DNA from: Tanypteryx hageni
Lineage: Eukaryota > Arthropoda > Insecta > Odonata > Petaluridae
Direction of reading: 5' to 3'
Length of the DNA: 64,000 bases
Assembly (NCBI GenBank): GCA_028673005.1
Contig: CM054112.1
Location: 26,755,124-26,819,123 of the forward strand
Below, one piece after another: positions 57,362 through 64,000 of the stretch. The translations under genes were made by a program, and so were the position numbers. The notes beneath the pieces are model-generated. The model had not been told where the DNA came from and did no database searches. It saw only the letters and a program-made list of their open reading frames with translations. Every line of letters begins with the position of its first letter. Positions within the stretch are counted from its first letter, which is position 1.

Positions 57362-59789
57362 TGTGAATATGATTTCACCAAGTTCAAATTCGTAAAATTC
57401 ATGAGTTTATGATTACAAAATTTTACACGACTAATTGCCTTTTTTTAAATCGAGAGATAAATTCGCTCTCGTGCAAAATGAATAACATTTCTACAAAAAT
57501 AAAGTAAAGATTTACAAATATCCACACTTGGAATCCATGGAAACCTCACGTTCGCATTTTTCAAACGGATTAAAAGTAGCGGATTATGTACAAACGTATA
57601 TATAACAAACTATGATGCAACAAGAAATTTTCTGCGCCGTTAACCGAATAAGAGGAAAAAAGTTAGATTAGGAAGCTTTTCATCTTCTCCCTTCCTCGCT
57701 TCGCTTATCTGATTCGAAGGCGTGGGAGAGAGAGAGAGAAAAAGATTTCCACTGCATGGTCCCCTATCTGTGAGTGCGTGTGTGTTTGGATGTGGATGGG
57801 CGTTATATTCTAGAAGCCCGTCATGCAAAAAGCGGCAGAGACTGAAGTCCGTCAAGTGGTTCTAACCAACCGGGGTCGCGTGAAGGGGGGAAGGAAAAAA
57901 TCCTGTCAACAACTTCCCCCACTCCAATTCTCAAACTCCGCCGCGACGTAGCTGCCAAATGCTTTCTTTTAAACACATCAAATCTATACAGGGCGAAACT
58001 TAACAAATGAATTTTCGCAGCTCAGCGCAATCCTCGCATCGAATAAATTATATAAGTTAACCCTTAATGGCAATAAAAAATTGATTAAAACATTTGAGTA
58101 AGCCATTTCAGCTACGAAATAGCGTTAATTAGAGGTAATCACATGATCGAATTTTTATTTAGATTTTTATGGTAATGTTAATATTTCGTGTTTTCCTTTC
58201 AGTATACATGTAGGTATGAATTCAACTTAGTTTTCATAACCCTGCAATTAAACATAGTATTATAAATAGTAATATTGAATTTTGGAAAATAAAAAGGTTT
58301 TAAAACATTTGTTTACCGTTCTAAAACTCGATTTATTTAATTTCTCGTTAATAAATTAATGCAACCTATAGAGTTTACGTTTCCGACAGCTTAAAAAATT
58401 TAACATTTCTGGAAGTAAAAAAAAACATTCCCCCTGAATTTTAGATGTAAACCCACTTCCAGAGAGTATATAAATTACTTTCCGATCCAGCAAGGCATTC
58501 AACCTTTCGTGGAATCCCGTGATGCTTAGGTGCTCTCACCGTTCAACCCCGAACAAAACACCGCTTTTTAGCATTTGAGCTTAAAAAAACGCGATTGAAA
58601 AGGACGCACGCGAGCGCCTCGAACTTTCCACAATCCCTTCATTTTTAAATGCCAATCCTTCGCCGGATTCGCCGTCTCACCACACTCGCCCAAAGCACTC
58701 GCTTCCGTGGGAGAGAAAGTTAACACCCGCCCGCGTCAAAGCGAAACATCAATCTCCCGACGTTGCCAGATTCTTTTAGGCAATTATCGTCGTCCCAACG
58801 AACACGTATTGATGTCAAGAATGATCTTATAGTTTCGTTTATGGATCCGCTAAACAAGACGGAAATATTCGATTATTTGATGAAGTGAACCTTATATAAA
58901 AGGTTTGTCTGCTATACCGTCACGCTCTAATTCATCTGAGAATTAATGTCTAAATTAAATATATCAGCAGCTTGGTGGGATTTAATTCGGCTTTTAGGAT
59001 TGAAAGGGAATGAAAGCCATTTCCATTTTCCATAGTATGTACTTGGGATTGAGTCCCGGTGGGTCGAAAAATCCATGAATTTGTCCGCAGGATAAACATA
59101 TTTATAAAACATTTAGTGTTGAATTAATCCTTCAGCATCCTAGCGTGAATGCATTTGAGAACGAGAGAGTGCAATTTACTTTCCCAAAAGATTTCAACTT
59201 CGTTTACAAAACGAAAATAGGCTTTTAATAAAAAAATACATATTTTGGAAATAACAAATTTAAGCATGATTTCTACACGGAAGCATTTTTTGTTAAATTG
59301 GAGGTGAAAATCTGACTAGAGAGATTTGTTTTATAAAAATACAATTAAAAAATTGTACCTGTGCTAAGGGTAGTTTAGGATAAATATTGTGTTTATAAAA
59401 TGAAGCAATTCTTCAATAGCACCGTCGTGTGAAATAGTAAATTAACCCATTAATACAACACAAGTGAGTCGTCGCTAAAATGAATAATTCCTAAGGGAAA
59501 GAAATAAATTCCGAATAAAAAATTTCCCACGTTATTAAAAAATTCAAAATATCTCACGACCGGAATATATTTTAATCTTCCTCAATTTACGGATAAATAA
59601 AAAAACACGGAGCGCCGCAGCGTGAGGTTGACATATAAAGCTTAAAACCACGAATAAATGGTCCGCATTAGAGTCGAGCGGACATAAATTGCTCCTCCAT
59701 GCAGGAACAAAAACTACAATGCGCCACTAATTCAATATTATGGTCTCTAGACAACGAGCGTATTCCCAAGGAGACAGCGAAGCGATGTT
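57362..59789. other. Non-coding stretch
   Basis: AT-rich, with a GC-richer CpG-containing patch at 58590-58790 and a short (GA)n at about 57725. No gene or defined repeat. Confidence 0.4.
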
Positions 59790-60165
59790 GATAAGAGAGG
59801 AATTGAGCAGAGAAATAGAGAGAGGGAGAGATGGGGAGAAAGTGGGAGAGATGACGCAGGTGGAGATTAAGAGATGGGAGAGATATAGGAAAAGAGCGAT
59901 ACAAAAAAGATTAAGAGAAAGGAGAGAGGACGAAGGAATTGGGAAGGGGATGAAATGTCACTTAAAAGAGAACACGGGAGAAACAAAAGAAAGAAAAAAT
60001 GAGATGAGGTGGAGGAATGATGGGGAGAAGATAAAGGCGATGAGAAATAGAGTGGGAGGAGGAAAGTAAGAAATATGAATGGAAAAAGGCGAGAGTGATA
60101 AAAATAAGAAAAATGAAAAAAGCGTAAGAAAGAGGAAAGGGAGAGAAGGAAATAAGAAATGTCAT
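59790..60165. repeat. Purine tract
   Basis: A/G-rich on the plus strand. The 109-codon RE/K-rich open frame at 59740-60069 is a compositional artefact. Confidence 0.7.
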
Positions 60166-62029
60166 GTCAAAAGGTTAAAAGGTATCTTATTAATATTAAT
60201 ATAAATAAATAAATACGATAAGTGCGGTCATGTTGATGACAAAAAACATAGCGGCAATAGTAGGAAATATATTCCCCACAGTTTGAGATTTAAAAACGTA
60301 AGTTATTTAAGATTCTAAATGAATTTCACCGCTTGTTTAAAGCGATTAAAATACGATCACAATTTTGATACGGTCCATTATTTTGGCAGTATGCCGGTAA
60401 GAGCGTCGACCTAGTATCTCGATTCTGACTGCAGGAAAATCTCAATATCATATCAAAGACTAGTTTATGCGAAGTTTATTTAAGACTCCTATAAAAATAT
60501 AGGTACATATATAGAGCTTGTTATTATGACCTCATTATTACAAACTACTAAAATTAAGTCCATCAAGGTTTTCCATAATGAGGTTATACCGTACCATTAA
60601 AATGCAACTACAAAACAAACTGAGCTGATTCTCGCATGCTCGTCAAGGAACGCTCTTGGACTCGAAAACTGACATTTTGGAGGAAATTCAAAAACCAAGC
60701 GACAATCTAAACGGAATTCGCGATAGGCTACTGCAAGAATCCCGTTCCTGGCACGAAACTTTCTAGAGAATTTGCACTGAAATTCACGCCGTGATAGACT
60801 AGTACGATGCGACAAAACGAGCCAAGTTCGATATATGTATAAATGGAGAAATAAATGAAAGAAGAAAATGAGAATAAATTAAAGTACAGCGGAAGGGGTT
60901 GTAAAGAGAGAGGGCGAGAGATAGGAACATAATTAAAGAAACAATTGATCAGAAGGACAGGAAAAAAACGGCAAAAAATACAGAAAAGAGCACGATGATA
61001 AAACAAAAGATAAGTGAAAGAGAATAATTAAAACGGGAGAGAAGAAAAAGAGGCAAAGAGATAAGGAGAATGGAAATGATCGTGAAATCCACCGCCACGC
61101 CACGCGAATAATTCGCTTGAGAGGGAAAACGAATTTGGTATTGTTTCTTCCCTTTCGCGAGTTCTTGAATGAAGGACGGCTTGCTTGGAGTACGAGCGAT
61201 AAAAAATTAAAATAGTAGTAAAAAGAAGCGCAGCATGCGTCCAATTTGCCCTCGGATGCCTCACGATTCCAGGAAGGAGAAATAATACGGCACTGGATTA
61301 TCAAGAGAATTACTAAGGCTTTAAAAGGGAGAATGTTCTCCATACGACTCCTGTTTCAAACTAAGAAGGAACTATAGCTGCCGCACTAAATATATCCTAA
61401 AATAGAATTTCCATACGACGCAATCAAACTTCATAATATTTTTTTCCGTCTTTCTGCCGAGCCATGTCACGAAAGGATATGCATGGCATTTACAGGCTTA
61501 TTGCGAAAAAGAAATAAAACATTGTAGCATTATTATCAATTGGTGTTCATTTATTGGTGTCCGTCTTATTTAATACTTCTTATTTTCTGTCTTGGCTTGA
61601 CAGAATTTTTAAAAAAAGATATTATTTCGTCTGTCCTCAACGTGTTCTTTTGGCTTCTCGTGCATTTTGTTTTTTGATATTTGACGGAAATAGCTTTTCT
61701 TATAAATGTATCTCAGGAATTTTATTACAAATTTACGGCTTTGTTATGCATTTTTCCTTGAGCTATGTTGTCGTTGTCAAATTCAAAACTTTGAAATGCA
61801 TCACAAATCCTTAAAAGACTGAGTTCTTAAATTTGCAAGGAATTTGTTAATCTCGCCATTCCTCTACAATTAAATGTAAAGCTTGGTGTTCCTTTCTTAA
61901 TAAAATCATTTCAACCTGATAAACACTAGTAAATTCAGACAGTAAAATACACGAGAAAATACATTTTTTAGCAAAATACACTTGGGAAGTTACCTCTTTG
62001 TGGAAAGATTCCATAGTAGTAGTGAAATC
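60166..62029. other. Non-coding stretch
   Basis: AT-rich. Purine-biased at 60840-61060. No supported gene. Confidence 0.4.
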
Positions 62030-62230
62030 TTTTATATATAATTACTCAATGTCTGTCCTCCCGTCTGTCCGTCCGTCCCCCTTTTATCTCTTGAACAGTT
62101 TGTCATAGAGGAATCTTGTAAACACCATTTTGTTTCTGCCAACTAGGAGACCTCGGGAAAACTATTTTCGTTTACGGAAGTGTCCCGGATTCGACTCCGG
62201 GAGTCGATTATATTTTCCCATATGTTTACA
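62030..62230 (+). repeat. Dispersed repeat with (GTCC)n-like start
   Basis: TATATATAATTACTCAATGTC then CTGTCCGTCCGTCC, then about 110 bp later CCCGGATTCGACTCCGGGAG, a B-box-like hairpin similar to those at 3770, 15131 and 42611. It is probably a fragment of a non-autonomous repeat. Its boundaries and class are uncertain. Confidence 0.4.
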
Positions 62231-62938
62231 CAGGAGTTTTGATTTTTCAAGCTGAAAGATTTATTTCCTCCATTCATTTAAATATGCACGTAAATAAGGA
62301 CCGAATTTCTCCGTTTTTGCTTTATTCGACGGCTAAAACTATAAAATAACTTATTCTTGCGATGTTTAGATGTTACACGGAAGAATTTCTCAGAAACACG
62401 CGTTTCTTTTCAAAATTTTATGGCCTCTTCGTACTCTTTCCGGTTGTTGCCTACAATTGAATTAGCGGCTATTAAGCCTTCAAATAGATAAAAGAATTGC
62501 GTTATTTGTAACGCGCTTCTTATGAAGGATCGAAATAATAATTGTAGCAATGTCAAAATTAATAGATTGCAACATCAATATTTGAAGATTATTATTATTC
62601 AGTAAACTGCGTGTAGGCTGTGGGCATTTTTAACGACTGACCAAAAGAAAAAAGATTACAATTACACACATAAATTATTAAAAAAACATGAAATTCAAAA
62701 TGTCAGTTGTCTAATTTCATAAGAAGAAATGGGCTATTATCACTTTTAAACATTCAGATTTCTGACTGACTTTGCAAAGGTTTTTGTGGGTACCACTAGT
62801 AAGTATATTTTAATTTCCGCTAAACAATGATTTACTCGAACGCTTTCGCCATTTACAGTATCATCATTCACCTGAAGAGTAAAGCTTTGTTTATTGGATA
62901 TTACAATAAGTCTTCCATTACTAAATTTAAAAAAAATT
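62231..62938. other. Non-coding stretch
   Basis: AT-rich with nothing recognised. The 137-codon open frame at 62746-63159 (-) starts inside MITE family C copy 4 and is not a gene. Confidence 0.4.
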
Positions 62939-63491
62939 TGATGTGGCCACCACATGACTTTCTCCATACCTGTAATATTTCTAAAAATTCCAAATAGGTT
63001 GCATAAAAATAAATATTTTAAGAAACTGCGAGAAAATTTTAGACTACAAAGAATAGAAAAAAAACTCAAACCATAGCCTTCTGATATTGGATATAGCCAC
63101 AAAGCTCCAACAATTAAGAAAAGAAATTGGAGCGTTACTAAGACGTAACTAAGCGTCAATTGTTAACAATAGTCGTCGGTAGGTGGCGTGGGGGGTGGCA
63201 TCTAAAAATATAAGATATCTCTTAAACAATGCATTATATGGAGAAATGTTTCAAACAAAGGTTGCAGAAAAGTAAATTTTCTACAACTTTTATTCTACTA
63301 AATTTTTACATATATCAAATATTAAAGCAACTATTTCAAAAAACGGATGTGACAAGAGTAAACACCCACTTTGAGTTAGAGCACCCACAAAAAAGCTGTC
63401 ACATACACACACACAGAGAGACGTGTTCAGTGGACCTCAAATCGTGTATATCCGTTGAAATCTCGAAATCGAATACTACGTATGGAGAAAG
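62939..63491 (-). mobile_element. MITE family C, copy 4, internally deleted
   Basis: A 553-bp copy with both ends (TGATGTGGCCACCACATGAC on the left, GGAGAAAG on the right). It is shorter than copies 2 and 3 because part of the interior, including the GACCGATTTTTACC region, is missing. The target duplication is unclear; the flanks share only an AAAAT core. Confidence 0.8.
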
Positions 63492-64000
63492 TAAAATGGC
63501 GCTGCTTCTGTTAGCATTAGCGATGACAATACTAGTCATATTCAGAAGTTCTCGCCAGGATGGCTTCTCGTGTCTTTCTGTGGCTAACTCTTACAAGACA
63601 ATGCGACACGTTATTCTAAAAACATAAGAGGTTTTTCTTATATTAAACGTTAGGTGTACGCACACAGGACGCTATTGTCTGGAAAATTTTCCATTCATTC
63701 AAGCCACGATCGACCCAATCCGTTCGAACTATTAAGAAGAGTTTATTTTGCCTTGTATTCCCAAACAGAAACGTACGAAAATGGGAAACTCGACTGAGAA
63801 CTCAAAAACAAGCAAACTTTCACCTTCATTCCCTTTCCTAAAGGTATTGGGAAGCGAAGTCAAGAATAAAATTTGAGACTCACGCGCTCTTATGGAGAGA
63901 GAAAGGAAAGGCCGTCGGAATAAAAAAAAGGAAGTTTCATGACTTCGACGCTTGAATGTCGTTGCGTGAATGCCTACGGCGAGACCGATAAACAAAGTTA
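63492..64000. other. Non-coding stretch
   Basis: No supported gene. Short open frames without domains. Confidence 0.4.

Noticed and set aside
62746..63159. 137-codon membrane-like protein
   Set aside because: It begins within MITE family C copy 4 and continues into unrelated flanking DNA; the same region in other copies has stops.

Overview
This window looks like a gene-poor, AT-rich stretch of an animal nuclear genome, most likely an arthropod and probably an insect. There are no operons, Shine-Dalgarno sites or long host ORFs. Instead there are decayed transposable elements of several superfamilies, many (TA)n, (GT)n and (GA)n microsatellites, and long polypurine/polypyrimidine tracts. The species cannot be named from sequence alone.

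The only host protein-coding signal I can support is two probable exons on the minus strand, at 46606-46319 and 38923-38765. Each is a whole number of codons. The first carries a complete WW domain behind a proline-rich stretch. The second carries the first half of another WW-like domain and has a canonical acceptor and a GTAAGA donor. Both are phase 0 and they lie in the right order, so they probably belong to one gene with long introns. The tandem WW layout resembles the ARHGAP12/ARHGAP27 class of Rho GTPase-activating proteins (inference). On this reading most of the window is intronic.

Region by region: 1.1-3.1 kb holds a LINE with a second, truncated LINE copy nested in it in the opposite orientation. 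A (TA)n-flanked short repeat family occurs at 4.1-4.3, 9.4-9.9 and 23.1-23.3 kb. Its copies carry a covarying hammerhead-ribozyme-like core, and one copy is a 313-bp palindrome. 7.9-11.2 kb is a 3.4-kb hAT element with 18-bp perfect terminal inverted repeats (TIRs) and an 8-bp target site duplication (TSD), loaded with nested repeats. 12-24 kb is mostly non-coding, with pyrimidine tracts. 25.2-28.0 kb is a broken hAT transposase of the GTF2IRD2/Charlie8-like type, with a MITE (short non-autonomous DNA element) at its 5' edge and a 238-bp insertion near its C-terminus. 29.8-33.7 kb has GA/CT minisatellites and a foldback repeat. 41.3-48.0 kb contains three small hAT MITEs and a broken pogo/Tigger element that is itself interrupted by a MITE. 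51-52 kb is a G-rich minisatellite. 53-64 kb has two more copies of the same MITE and a hAT MITE nested inside another.

The transposable elements record insertion order clearly. In two cases (LINE at 1.8-2.6 kb, pogo at 44.2-44.9 kb), removing the younger element plus one TSD copy rejoins the older element's reading frame. The hammerhead-like family is the most unusual signal, but it departs from the strict ribozyme consensus and needs testing.
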